From: an uncultured Collinsella sp.
Lineage (GTDB): Bacteria > Actinomycetota > Coriobacteriia > Coriobacteriales > Coriobacteriaceae
Direction of reading: 5' to 3'
Length of the DNA: 10,629 bases
Assembly: GCA_900542175.1 (NCBI GenBank)
Contig: UQNC01000057.1
Coordinates: forward strand, 1-10,629
Shown piece by piece: positions 1-6,680 of this stretch. The position numbers and the translations under genes were made by a program. The notes under the pieces were generated by a model, which searched no databases, had not been told where the DNA came from, and saw only the letters and a list, made by a program, of their open reading frames with translations. Numbering within the stretch: the stretch's first letter is position 1; each line of letters begins with the position of its first letter.

Positions 1-10
1 ACGCGCATAA

Positions 11-49
11 AGAAAGCCTCCCATTTCTCATGTCCAAGAAATGGGAGGC
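11..49 (-). terminator. Intrinsic terminator of the SurA-like membrane protein gene
   Basis: A perfect 13-bp stem (16-28 paired with 37-49) encloses an 8-base loop. Read on the minus strand it is followed at once by TTTCTTTA. It lies about 65 bases past the stop codon of the gene ending at 115. Stem length and U-rich tail on the minus strand make this a classic rho-independent terminator for that gene. Confidence 0.9.
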
Positions 50-114
50 AGTTCAGTCCGTTCTAGCGGGCTCAATCAGGTAGATCGGTTAGCGCGCAGT
101 AGTGCAGGCAAACC

Positions 115-1200
115 TTACGCAAACAGGCCGTAGATGCTGATGTTGGCCTTGGCGTAGAGGCCGTTCGCATACTCGGTCCACTTGGAGCTGGCGCTCGAAG
201 CCTGCGAGGAATACTGCTGGTAGGCGGTGTAATAGGCGGTCATGGCTTGCTTATAGGTAGCGCTATCGGCCGTAAAGGCATCGTCAGCGAAGGCCTTGGC
301 ATAGGTGCTGTCGGCATCCTTCCAGGTGCCCTTCTCGCTATCCCACTCGTCACCGGCAAGGTTGATGATGTAATCGGCGTAGTCCTTGCTCGCGGTCTCC
401 TCGTTGCCGTCAGCAGGCTCGGTCGGGGCGGTCGGCATGCTTGCGGAGCTATCGCCCACCTTCTTCTTGTAGAGCTTCTGCAGCGTCGCGGACTGGCGGA
501 CGATCTGCTTGGCCTGGTCCTTGGACACGCCGTACTGCGTGGCCATGGTCTTGTAGTCGGAGGTGCCGATGGAATCCTCGGCGTACTTCTTCATTTCCTT
601 AGAAGAGACGGTGATGCCCTCGTCCTCGGCAGCGTCCAGCAGGATCTTGTTGCGCACGTAGGACAGGATGACGTCGGCAGAGGGAGCGGTGTAGTTGCCA
701 TCGCTATCCTTGACGGTGTCGAGGCTGTACTGGCTCTCAATGGCCTCGCGCGCGGTGATGTCGCTCTTCTTGCCGTTGTAGCTGTAGCTTGCCACGGTCG
801 AATCGAGCTGGTCCTTGGTGAGGGTCGCCGAGCCGACGCCCTTGCCGCCAAAACCACCGTTGCCGATAAAGAAGCCAATCACGGCAGCAATCACGATAGC
901 GACCACAAAGGCGACAATCATCGTCTTCTTGTGCTTGGATGCATGGTCGTCCGCGTCGGAGTCGTCGTCCTCGTCCTGCTCCTCGGGTATGAGGTTCTCG
1001 TCGGCGGCGTCCGCGGCGATCTTTGCCTCCAGGCGAGCGTCCTCCTCCTCGGCCGTCGTACCGGCAGCAATGTGCTCGGCAGACGTACCGGCGACCAGAT
1101 CGATCTTCTCCTCCTCATCACCGTCGGGGCCTTCGCCGCGCTCGATAATCTGGATGCCGTCGATCTCGTCCTTCTCGTCCTTCTTTTGAATCAGACCCAT
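115..1200 (-). CDS. Single-pass membrane protein with SurA/PrsA-like extracytoplasmic domain
   Basis: This 361-residue protein has three parts. Residues 1-90 are very acidic and low in complexity, with runs of Glu and Asp. KHKK (89-92) precedes one hydrophobic segment at about 94-112. The rest (about 125-361) is a helical, mostly hydrophilic domain. By the positive-inside rule the acidic part is cytoplasmic and the large domain faces outward. The stretch around 172-245 (VILSYVRNKILLDAAEDEGI, then a KEMKKYAED helix) resembles the SurA N-terminal domain found in SurA and PrsA chaperones, but I see no peptidyl-prolyl isomerase domain after it. The ATG is supported by AAGGAG 8 bases upstream. The gene stands alone between a weak terminator on its 5' side and a strong one on its 3' side. 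Chaperone function is an inference from distant similarity. Confidence 0.8.
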   Translation of the reverse strand: MGLIQKKDEKDEIDGIQIIERGEGPDGDEEEKIDLVAGTSAEHIAAGTTAEEEDARLEAKIAADAADENLIPEEQDEDDDSDADDHASKHKKTMIVAFVVAIVIAAVIGFFIGNGGFGGKGVGSATLTKDQLDSTVASYSYNGKKSDITAREAIESQYSLDTVKDSDGNYTAPSADVILSYVRNKILLDAAEDEGITVSSKEMKKYAEDSIGTSDYKTMATQYGVSKDQAKQIVRQSATLQKLYKKKVGDSSASMPTAPTEPADGNEETASKDYADYIINLAGDEWDSEKGTWKDADSTYAKAFADDAFTADSATYKQAMTAYYTAYQQYSSQASSASSKWTEYANGLYAKANISIYGLFA

Positions 1201-1238
1201 ATCAGTTACTCCTTGTTAGGAAACATAGTCCGCAATAG

Positions 1239-1267
1239 AATACGCCCGACAGAGCGCCGGGCGTATT
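1239..1267 (-). terminator. Probable weak terminator of the isocitrate dehydrogenase operon
   Basis: A perfect 10-bp stem (1239-1248 with 1258-1267) encloses a 9-base loop, about 60 bases past the stop of the isocitrate dehydrogenase gene. The minus-strand tail reads CTATTGCG after the stem's own TATT, so the U-tract is poor. Some read-through into the next gene is possible. Confidence 0.55.
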
Positions 1268-1326
1268 GATTCTCAGGTTATACGCAAACACTTAAGTACT
1301 ATTTAGGCGTTTGCAGTCTGCATGCC

Positions 1327-2412
1327 TTAGGCCAGGTGCGCGATAACGGCATCGGCAAAGGCCTGCGTGCCCACAGCGCCCTCAACGGAGCCGGTCTGGG
1401 CACGACGAACGTCGCCGGTAACCTGCTCACCCTCGTCGAGCGTGGCAGAAACGGCGGCGCGAATGCGATTGGCCGCGTCGTTCTCGCCCAGGTGATCGAG
1501 CATCATCGCAGCAGAGAGGATCTCGGCCGTGGGGTTGGCGATATCCTGGCCGGCGATATCGGGCGCGGAGCCGTGCGTCGCCTCGAAGATGGCGCAGTCG
1601 GCACCGATGTTGGAACCGGGGGCCATCCCTAGGCCACCCACCAGGCCAGCGCACAGGTCGCTCACGATGTCGCCGTACAGGTTGGGCAGCACCAGGACAT
1701 CGAAGTCGTTGGGGTTCTGGACCAGACCCATGCAAGTGGCGTCGACGATCTTGTCGTTGAACTCGATATCGGGATAGTTGGCAGCCACCTCGCGCGCCAC
1801 GCGCAGGAACAGGCCGTCGGTCGCCTTCATGATGTTGGCCTTGTGCACGGCCGTCACCTTTTTGCGGCCGCAGCGGCGGGCGTACTCAAAGGCGTACTCC
1901 ACAATGCGGCGGCTCTTGGCGATGGAAATCGGCTTAATTGAGATGGCGGAATCCGCAGCGAAGGTCTTCTGGCCCGAGCGCTCGACGAGCTGCGAGAGCT
2001 CCTCGACCTCGGCAGCGCCCTCATCGAACTCGATCCCGGCGTAGAGGTCCTCGGTGTTCTCGCGCACGATGACCAGGTCGACGTCGCGGAAGCGCGAGCC
2101 GTCGCCCGGCTGCGACAGGCAGGGGCGCACGCAGGCATACAGGTCGAAGTGCTTGCGCAGGGCCACGTTGACGCTGCGGAAACCCGTACCGACCGGCGTG
2201 GTGATGGGGCCCTTGATGGCAACCTTGGTCTCGGCGACCGCATCGAGCACGTGCTGGGGCAGTGGCGTGCCAAACTCGTCCATGACGCCGGCACCGGCCT
2301 CCTGGACGTTCCAGTTGATCTGGACACCGGTGGCCTCGACCACGCGGCGCATGGCCTGCGTAATCTCGGGACCGATACCGTCACCGGGGATCAGGACTAC
2401 ATCGTGCGCCAT
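1327..2412 (-). CDS. icd: NAD-type isocitrate dehydrogenase (isocitrate/isopropylmalate dehydrogenase family)
   Basis: This 361-residue cytoplasmic enzyme of the beta-decarboxylating dehydrogenase family should convert isocitrate to 2-oxoglutarate and CO2 while reducing a nicotinamide cofactor. The N-terminus carries LIPGDGIGPE (7-16). Substrate residues match the isocitrate enzymes: S80-x-N82, R86, R96, R117, Y124 and K191; D224, D248 and D252 are the likely metal ligands. The family signature lies in NLYGDIVSDLCAGLVGGLGM (244-263). In the cofactor loop HGSAPDIAGQDIANP (280-294) D285-I286 replace the Lys-Tyr pair of E. coli NADP-dependent Icd, which points to NAD. The length fits the short NAD-dependent type. 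It is last in a four-gene operon: the ATG lies 6 bases after the previous stop and its SD (GAGGAG) is inside the end of that gene, so translation is probably coupled. 3-isopropylmalate or homoisocitrate as substrate is less likely given S80/N82. Confidence 0.9.
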   Translation of the reverse strand: MAHDVVLIPGDGIGPEITQAMRRVVEATGVQINWNVQEAGAGVMDEFGTPLPQHVLDAVAETKVAIKGPITTPVGTGFRSVNVALRKHFDLYACVRPCLSQPGDGSRFRDVDLVIVRENTEDLYAGIEFDEGAAEVEELSQLVERSGQKTFAADSAISIKPISIAKSRRIVEYAFEYARRCGRKKVTAVHKANIMKATDGLFLRVAREVAANYPDIEFNDKIVDATCMGLVQNPNDFDVLVLPNLYGDIVSDLCAGLVGGLGMAPGSNIGADCAIFEATHGSAPDIAGQDIANPTAEILSAAMMLDHLGENDAANRIRAAVSATLDEGEQVTGDVRRAQTGSVEGAVGTQAFADAVIAHLA

Positions 2413-2418
2413 AATCTG

Positions 2419-3117
2419 TTACTCCTCGTCTTCGGCGTCGTCAGATTTTTTAACGCTAGCACGCTTCTTCTTTTTGGAGAGATCCAGGCCAAAACGTTTA
2501 ACAAGCATTTCGCAAATCTCGCTCGAACGGGCCTTGAGATAGCTGCCCTTGCCGTTCTCGGCGTCGAACTTAAGGCGCAGCGCGAGCTTCTCGGCGACCT
2601 CGGCGTCAATCTCGCCCTGGCCAAACTCGTACAGGCAACCGAGCATGTCGCGATACTCAAGGTCGCCGTGGTAGCACTGGATAGCCTCGTCCAGGATGGG
2701 CCAAGCCTCGCGCGAACGCTCGACGCTCGTGGCACCCCACACGCACAGCAGGCGGAAGGCGGCATAGCGCAGCGTAGAGGAAATCTCGTCGAACAGCGCG
2801 GTCTCGGCGCCCTCAAAGGCATCGCCCAGCTGCTCGGGGCAGGTGGTGGCGAGCGCCGCCAGGGCATCGAGGGCCTCCCAGCGGGTCTGAGCCTCGGGGC
2901 GGTCGAGTGCCTCGATTAGCGCGGGCACGCAGGGCACGACGCGCTGCGGATCGCGCTCGGCAAGCAGGTGCAGCACGCGGGCGGCAAACTGACGGATGCG
3001 GCGCGTGGGGCAGCCGAGCTCCTTGACCAGACGGTCGACGGCGTTCTCGTTCTCCTCTGCCAGCTGAAGCTGTGCCAGCTCCTCGTCGGTGAGCTGTTCT
3101 TCCTTGTTTTCTGCCAT
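2419..3117 (-). CDS. Helical HEAT-repeat-like protein of unknown function
   Basis: This 232-residue protein has no signal peptide or membrane segment. After an acidic N-terminus (1-28) it is predicted to be almost all helix, with paired amphipathic helices typical of HEAT/Armadillo folds, for example IRQFAARVLHLLAERDP (41-57), VPALIEALDRPEAQTRWEAL (64-83) continuing to about 90, and STLRYAAFRLLCVWG (114-128). The tail (about 214-232) switches from a Lys-rich stretch to an acidic end. Such folds usually mediate protein contacts; the partner is unknown. The start has AGAGG upstream. It sits 15 bases after the membrane-protein gene and 6 bases before the isocitrate dehydrogenase gene, so it is very probably co-transcribed with both. 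The HEAT call is by eye and is not certain. Confidence 0.7.
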   Translation of the reverse strand: MAENKEEQLTDEELAQLQLAEENENAVDRLVKELGCPTRRIRQFAARVLHLLAERDPQRVVPCVPALIEALDRPEAQTRWEALDALAALATTCPEQLGDAFEGAETALFDEISSTLRYAAFRLLCVWGATSVERSREAWPILDEAIQCYHGDLEYRDMLGCLYEFGQGEIDAEVAEKLALRLKFDAENGKGSYLKARSSEICEMLVKRFGLDLSKKKKRASVKKSDDAEDEE

Positions 3118-3132
3118 AGTTACCTCTTCTTA

Positions 3133-3561
3133 CTATTTCTTAGCATGCTTGCCAGCACCCTTGCTGTCATCGGTGACCGAGATGAGCTGTCGGTCGGCCG
3201 CGCCATTGTGACGCGCACGGCGACGCTCCTCGGCATCGCCCGCGTCGGCGGCGGCGCGGTGAGCCTTGTTGACGTTAAAGACCTCATCGTGCTTGCGCCA
3301 CGGGCCGACGGACTCGCCAAAGCTCATCTTAAGGCCGGCGATAAAGCCGCCGAGCCAGCCGATCGGCGCAAACTGCACCAGCGGGAACAGCGAAAACACC
3401 CAGGTCAGCAGGACGACTGCCGCCGCTCCCGCAAAGTTGGCGATCCAGTAGTCGCGCTTGGTGATGACGCGCTTTTCGCACGCCCACTGGCCGCACAAAA
3501 AGCCGATGTAGATCGCAAAGAGAAAGAGCACCAGCGCAAGCACCACGAACGTCCAGCTCAT
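3133..3561 (-). CDS. Small membrane protein of unknown function
   Basis: The preferred start is the ATG at 3561, giving 142 residues. GGGGAG (3570-3575), the last codons of the upstream gene, lies 8 bases before it. A start 12 codons earlier is also open but would overlap the upstream gene and has no such support. Hydrophobic segments lie at about 3-22 and 38-60, with a shorter Gly-rich one at 64-78 (FAPIGWLGGFIAGL) that may be a re-entrant loop or third helix. A Cys pair (C23, C28) lies just after the first segment. Residues 95-142 are a charged, probably cytoplasmic tail ending in KHAKK. I do not recognise the family. Tight spacing (5 bases from the upstream stop, 15 to the next start) places it inside the four-gene operon. 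Confidence 0.7.
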   Translation of the reverse strand: MSWTFVVLALVLFLFAIYIGFLCGQWACEKRVITKRDYWIANFAGAAAVVLLTWVFSLFPLVQFAPIGWLGGFIAGLKMSFGESVGPWRKHDEVFNVNKAHRAAADAGDAEERRRARHNGAADRQLISVTDDSKGAGKHAKK

Positions 3562-3566
3562 GGGCG

Positions 3567-4646
3567 CTACTCCCCATGATGGTGGCCGCAGCAGCACTCG
3601 TGGCCGTCATCATGGCCGTGGCCGCCGCAGCACTCGTGGTCCTCGCCATGGTGGTGGCCACAACCGCACTCGTGGTCGTCACCATGCTCGCCGCAACCGC
3701 AGCCGTCCTCGTGGGCACCGTGCTCCTCGGGGCGATACTGCGACCAGTCCAGACCGGCAGCGATGGCGTCGGCCTCCTCCTTGTAGAGTACCGTGATGGC
3801 CTGGGTGCCCAGCTTGGCACCACCGATGGCGTCAAGCATGTCGTAGAGCGTAAAGGCCACGTCGGCACCGGGCAGAGCGAGCTCACGATCGTCGGCATAG
3901 GCGAGCGCCAAGCGCAGGTCCTTAATGAAGTGCTCGACCATAAAGCCGGGCTTGTAGTCGCCGTCAAGCGCCTTGGGCGCCAGGCTCTCCATAGCGCCGG
4001 ACTTGCCGGTACCGCCCAGGATCATCTCGCGGGTCTTCTCCAGATCGAGGCCGCTCAGCTCGGCAAATGCCATGGCGTCTGCCATGCCGACCATGCAGGC
4101 GCCCAGCGACACCTGATTGGCGAGCTTGGCAGCCTGGCCCTTGCCGGCGCCGTCGAAGCAGCAGATGTTTGCCGCAAAGGTGGCAAGGATGTCGCGGACC
4201 GGGGCGATGTCGTTCTCGGTAGCGCCCACGATAGCCGTGAGCGTGCCGGCGATAGCGCCCGACTCGCCGCCGGTGACGGGGCAGTCAAACGCCATGCGAC
4301 CAGAAACCTGGGCGGCCTCGGCAATGTCACGGGCGAGCTCGGGCGAGCTCGTGGTGAGGTCGATCAAGACCGCGCCCGGCTTGGTGCACGCAAGCAGGCC
4401 GTTGCCCGCCAGATAGAGCTCCTCGACCTCGGAGGGATAGCCCACCATGGTAAAGACGACATCGGCGTTCGCCACGGCCTCGGCCGGCGTATCGGCCCAG
4501 ACGGCGCCGCGCTCGATAAGCGCGGCGGCCTTGGACTTGGTGCGGTTGTTGACCGTGACGGGGTAGCCGGCGTCCAGGATGTGGCCGGCGATGGGGGCAC
4601 CCATGATTCCGGTGCCGATGAATGCGACGGAGAGCTTGTTTGCCAT
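3567..4646 (-). CDS. Beta-hydroxyacid dehydrogenase (3-hydroxyisobutyrate dehydrogenase/GarR family) with His/Cys-rich tail
   Basis: This 359-residue protein is an NAD(P)-dependent oxidoreductase of the 3-hydroxyisobutyrate / tartronate-semialdehyde reductase family plus an extra tail. The Rossmann motif is GTGIMG (11-16). NNRTKSKA (33-40) follows the second strand, and its Arg-Thr is often tied to NADP binding. DCPVTGGESGAIAGTL (121-136) is the substrate loop. GAGKGQAAKLANQ (166-178) carries the presumed catalytic K174 and N177, and IKDLRLAL (241-248) is a conserved element of the all-helical C-domain. The family normally ends near residue 300. Here 309-359 adds 14 His and 9 Cys, in three 12-residue repeats, resembling the metal tail of SlyD. 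The start has AAGGAAAGG upstream. It is first in a four-gene operon with isocitrate dehydrogenase. The substrate cannot be told from sequence; the metal role is inferred. Confidence 0.9.
   Translation of the reverse strand: MANKLSVAFIGTGIMGAPIAGHILDAGYPVTVNNRTKSKAAALIERGAVWADTPAEAVANADVVFTMVGYPSEVEELYLAGNGLLACTKPGAVLIDLTTSSPELARDIAEAAQVSGRMAFDCPVTGGESGAIAGTLTAIVGATENDIAPVRDILATFAANICCFDGAGKGQAAKLANQVSLGACMVGMADAMAFAELSGLDLEKTREMILGGTGKSGAMESLAPKALDGDYKPGFMVEHFIKDLRLALAYADDRELALPGADVAFTLYDMLDAIGGAKLGTQAITVLYKEEADAIAAGLDWSQYRPEEHGAHEDGCGCGEHGDDHECGCGHHHGEDHECCGGHGHDDGHECCCGHHHGE
3570..3677 (-). repeat. Three 36-base in-frame repeats encoding the His/Cys metal-binding-like tail
   Basis: Residues 324-335, 336-347 and 348-359 of the dehydrogenase are three consecutive 12-residue units of the pattern (D/G)HEC(C/G)(C/G)GH(H/G)H(G/D)(E/D). 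The DNA shows the same 36-base period. A more degenerate unit (313-323, with CGCG) may precede them. Because the repeats are translated and end exactly at the stop codon, they belong to the gene and are not a CRISPR-type array. Confidence 0.9.
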
Positions 4647-4745
4647 GAAACCTTTCCTTTTGGGTTGGGTGTTGTTACCAGGTTAAAATACTCGGTGCCA
4701 GCGTTTCGGCCGTGACTTGAGGGCACTTGCAGCCGCAGCGCCTAC

Positions 4746-5699
4746 CTACTCGCCTCGCACGCGGCGCGCGATGCGGTCGGAAAGCGAGGCTTTCTCGGCG
4801 CGATTCTTGCCCCAAAACGCGCAGGCCACCATGCCGGGGCCCACGTGCGAGCCAATGGTGGGACCCACGGAGCCGCGAATGATCGTGACGTCGGCGCAGC
4901 CCTCCTCCTTGCGGATGGCGGCTTCGAGCCAGTCACCGTCCTTTTCGGCATCGGCCGTCATGATGGCGATGGGCATGGTGCGGTCGGGCACGTAGTTCTC
5001 GCGGAACGACTTGAGGATGGACTTGAGCGCCTTCTTGCGGCCGCGGTTGACGCCAATCAGCGACAGCGAGCCGGCAAGGTCGTAGGAGAGCTCGGGCTTG
5101 ACATCGAGCTTTGCCGTGAGCTGCGCCGCCGCGGGCGGAATGCGGCCGCCGGCAGCCAGCGCGTCGAAGCTCTCGAGCGTAAAGTAGCCGTGGACGTAGG
5201 TCTTTGCCTCGTTTGCCCAGTCGACCAGCTGCTTGGCGGTGAGTCCCGCCGAGCGCTGGCGCACGGCCTCGAGCGCCAGGAGCGCGCCGGTCGCGCAGGG
5301 CAGAGCGTTGTCGACCACGTAGAGCTCAAAGTTGGGATACTCGGCGCGCACGGCATCTGCCGCCTGGCACGCGGAGTTGTAGCTCGACGACAGCGCCGAG
5401 GTAAAGCACAGGTAGACCGTGGGCGTGCCCTCCTTGGCACACTCGGTAAAGAACTCGATATAGCGACCGAGCGACACGGCGGAGGTAGACACGCGAGCGC
5501 CGGCGCGCATGCGGTCGTAGAACTCCTTGGGTGTGATGCTCGACCAGATGTCATCCGTGCGCTCCTCGCCATCGATAATGAAGGGGAAACCCAGGATATC
5601 GACATCGAGGTTCGCGGCGACCTCGGGGCTAAAGTCGCAGCAAGTATCGACGACGATGCGGCAACGGTCCGAATGACCGGCGGATGCGGCCTTGTCCAT
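4746..5699 (-). CDS. DegV-family fatty-acid-binding protein (FakB-like)
   Basis: This 317-residue cytoplasmic protein belongs to the DegV family, whose characterised members (FakB) hold a fatty acid for phosphorylation by the kinase FakA. Family marks in order are IVVDTCCDFSPE (15-26), the STSAVS loop (71-76; usually PTSQ/PTSA), SALSSSYNSA (101-110) in the lipid-binding region, GGRIPP (184-189), NRGRKKALKSI (218-228) and GSVGPTIGSHVGPG (276-289). The ATG at 5699 is chosen because AAGGAG (5708-5713) is 8 bases away. An in-frame TTG directly before it (5702) would be only 5 bases away. The SD lies just behind the hpf terminator and no promoter fits between them. No FakA/DAK-domain gene is in the window. 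The ligand is unknown. Confidence 0.9.
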   Translation of the reverse strand: MDKAASAGHSDRCRIVVDTCCDFSPEVAANLDVDILGFPFIIDGEERTDDIWSSITPKEFYDRMRAGARVSTSAVSLGRYIEFFTECAKEGTPTVYLCFTSALSSSYNSACQAADAVRAEYPNFELYVVDNALPCATGALLALEAVRQRSAGLTAKQLVDWANEAKTYVHGYFTLESFDALAAGGRIPPAAAQLTAKLDVKPELSYDLAGSLSLIGVNRGRKKALKSILKSFRENYVPDRTMPIAIMTADAEKDGDWLEAAIRKEEGCADVTIIRGSVGPTIGSHVGPGMVACAFWGKNRAEKASLSDRIARRVRGE

Positions 5700-5707
5700 C
5701 AAAGCGA

Positions 5708-5713
5708 CTCCTT
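5708..5713 (-). promoter_or_regulatory. Ribosome binding site of the DegV gene, next to the hpf terminator
   Basis: AAGGAG on the minus strand lies 8 bases before the ATG at 5699 and 5 bases before an in-frame TTG, which favours the ATG. Only 5 bases separate it from the T-run of the preceding terminator. Confidence 0.8.
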
Positions 5714-5717
5714 ACGT

Positions 5718-5749
5718 AAAAAGGCGGCCACCCGCATGGGATGGCCGCC
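5718..5749 (-). terminator. Intrinsic terminator of hpf
   Basis: GGCGGCCA (5723-5730) pairs with TGGCCGCC (5742-5749), and three more G-C pairs inside leave a 4-base loop and one bulged base. Five T residues follow on the minus strand (5722-5718). It lies about 30 bases past the hpf stop. A second small stem (CGTTAAC 5753-5759 with GTTAACG 5768-5774) lies between the stop codon and this terminator. Confidence 0.9.
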
Positions 5750-5778
5750 AACCGTTAACTCATGCAAGTTAACGTATT

Positions 5779-6363
5779 TTACTCGTCAAGTGTTTCGATG
5801 CGGGGCTTGATGATGCCATATCCACCATTCTTACGGTGATACACCACATTGATGAGGCCAGTCGTCGCGTTCTCGAACACGTAGAAGTCGTGGCCGAGCA
5901 GATCGGTCTGCACCAGTGCCTGCTCCTCAGTCATCGGGGTGACATCGATGACCTTCTCGCGGACGAGCAGGTCGTCCTCCTCCTCGGGCAGCAGCAGGTC
6001 GGCCAGATCCTCGACGCGCTCGACCGGCGCGACATCCGCGGCGCTGGCACCGCCCTGGCGGTTGTCCACGACCTTGGTCTTGAACTTACGCAGCTGGCGG
6101 GTGACCTTATCGGCGGAGAGGTCGATGGCGGCGTACATATCTGCACCGTGCTCGGCAACGCGAATCACCGAACCGCGGGCACGAACCGTAACCTCGACGA
6201 TTGCCGGGTTGGGGTTCGAGGGGTTCTTCTCATAGCGAAGTACAACGTCGACCGTCATGGGCTCGATATCGAAAACCTTGAGCGCCTCGCCGATCTTCTC
6301 ATCCACATGCGCACGCAGAGCATCGGTTACCGTCGTCTTGCGTCCAGAAACCTTGATATCCAT
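5779..6363 (-). CDS. hpf: Long-form ribosome hibernation promoting factor
   Basis: This 194-residue protein binds the 30S subunit and, in its long form, promotes formation of inactive 100S ribosome dimers in stationary phase or stress. Residues 1-100 form the HPF/YfiA domain (MDIKVSGRKTTVTDALRAHV at the start, VRARGSVIRVAE at 60-71, a basic TRQLRKFKTK helix at 88-97). A linker follows at about 101-134. The C-terminal dimerisation domain covers 135-190, with GHDFYVFENATTGLINVVYH (157-176). The length matches long-form HPF of Gram-positive bacteria. The start at 6363 is chosen because the HPF domain begins exactly there and TTGGAG (6370-6375) is 6 bases upstream. The frame is open 20 codons further, but those residues fit no HPF feature. 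It has its own terminator. Confidence 0.95.
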   Translation of the reverse strand: MDIKVSGRKTTVTDALRAHVDEKIGEALKVFDIEPMTVDVVLRYEKNPSNPNPAIVEVTVRARGSVIRVAEHGADMYAAIDLSADKVTRQLRKFKTKVVDNRQGGASAADVAPVERVEDLADLLLPEEEDDLLVREKVIDVTPMTEEQALVQTDLLGHDFYVFENATTGLINVVYHRKNGGYGIIKPRIETLDE

Positions 6364-6575
6364 ACGTGGCTCCAATCTGCCTCGGGGACTTACTGTACTG
6401 GCTATGTACCCATTGCCGTGCATTTAATCACGCGGATTCCCAAAGACCCGAATAACGATTGCTTGATACCGCATACCGAAGTCTCGCACTTTTCTGTGGC
6501 AAAGTGCGCTATAGGAGGGAGCCGGCGACTTTGTATTTGGTCCCGAAAATTGGCTTTGACCTGCTGGTTTTATAG
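6364..6575. other. Spacer upstream of hpf with no recognised gene
   Basis: This should hold the hpf promoter and leader, but I find no convincing -35/-10 pair. One 8-bp hairpin is present (6485-6492 with 6501-6508, 8-base loop). An open minus-strand frame of 75 codons (6424-6651) runs through the neighbouring terminator and shows no protein-like features. Confidence 0.5.
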
Positions 6576-6580
6576 AGATG

Positions 6581-6614
6581 AAAAAGCCGGGCTCCCCTAT
6601 TGGGGAAGCCCGGC
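6581..6614 (-). terminator. Intrinsic terminator of the substrate-binding lipoprotein gene
   Basis: GCCGGGCTCCCC (6586-6597) pairs with 6602-6614 through 12 base pairs with one bulged A and a 4-base TATT loop. Five T residues follow on the minus strand (6585-6581). It lies about 70 bases after the stop at 6681. A lesser hairpin, GGTGTC (6638-6643) with GACACC (6661-6666), lies between stop and terminator. Confidence 0.92.
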
Positions 6615-6680
6615 AGTGCGTGTTGAAACCGTGAAGAGGTGTCCTTTCCAACGTATAGGAGACACCACCCCTAGCAATAA

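Noticed and set aside
247..1269. 340-codon plus-strand open frame
   Set aside because: Antisense shadow of the SurA-like gene; the low-complexity Leu/Val/Gly composition reflects the acidic-repeat codons on the other strand.
3562..3597. 12-codon N-terminal extension of the small membrane protein
   Set aside because: It overlaps the end of the upstream gene, while the internal ATG at 3561 has GGGGAG 8 bases before it and begins directly at the first membrane segment.
3570..3677. Regular 36-base repeats resembling a short CRISPR array
   Set aside because: The units are contiguous, in frame, vary mainly in ways that keep His/Cys/Gly/Asp, have no spacers, and end at the stop codon of the dehydrogenase.
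3576..4715. 379-codon plus-strand open frame opposite the dehydrogenase
   Set aside because: It is antisense to a gene with clear family motifs, is Val/Gly/Ala/Leu-rich as expected from the complement of GC-rich codons, and has no plausible domain or ribosome binding site.
6364..6423. 20-codon N-terminal extension of HPF
   Set aside because: The HPF domain starts at the ATG at 6363, which has its own SD; the upstream residues fit no family feature.
6513..6572. AGGAGG on the plus strand followed by a short frame starting with TTG at 6531
   Set aside because: The spacing of 12 bases is too long and the frame has only 14 codons; no promoter is seen.
6424..6651. 75-codon minus-strand open frame between hpf and the lipoprotein gene
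   Set aside because: It runs through the strong terminator at 6581-6614, has no evident SD, and its translation shows no protein-like pattern.
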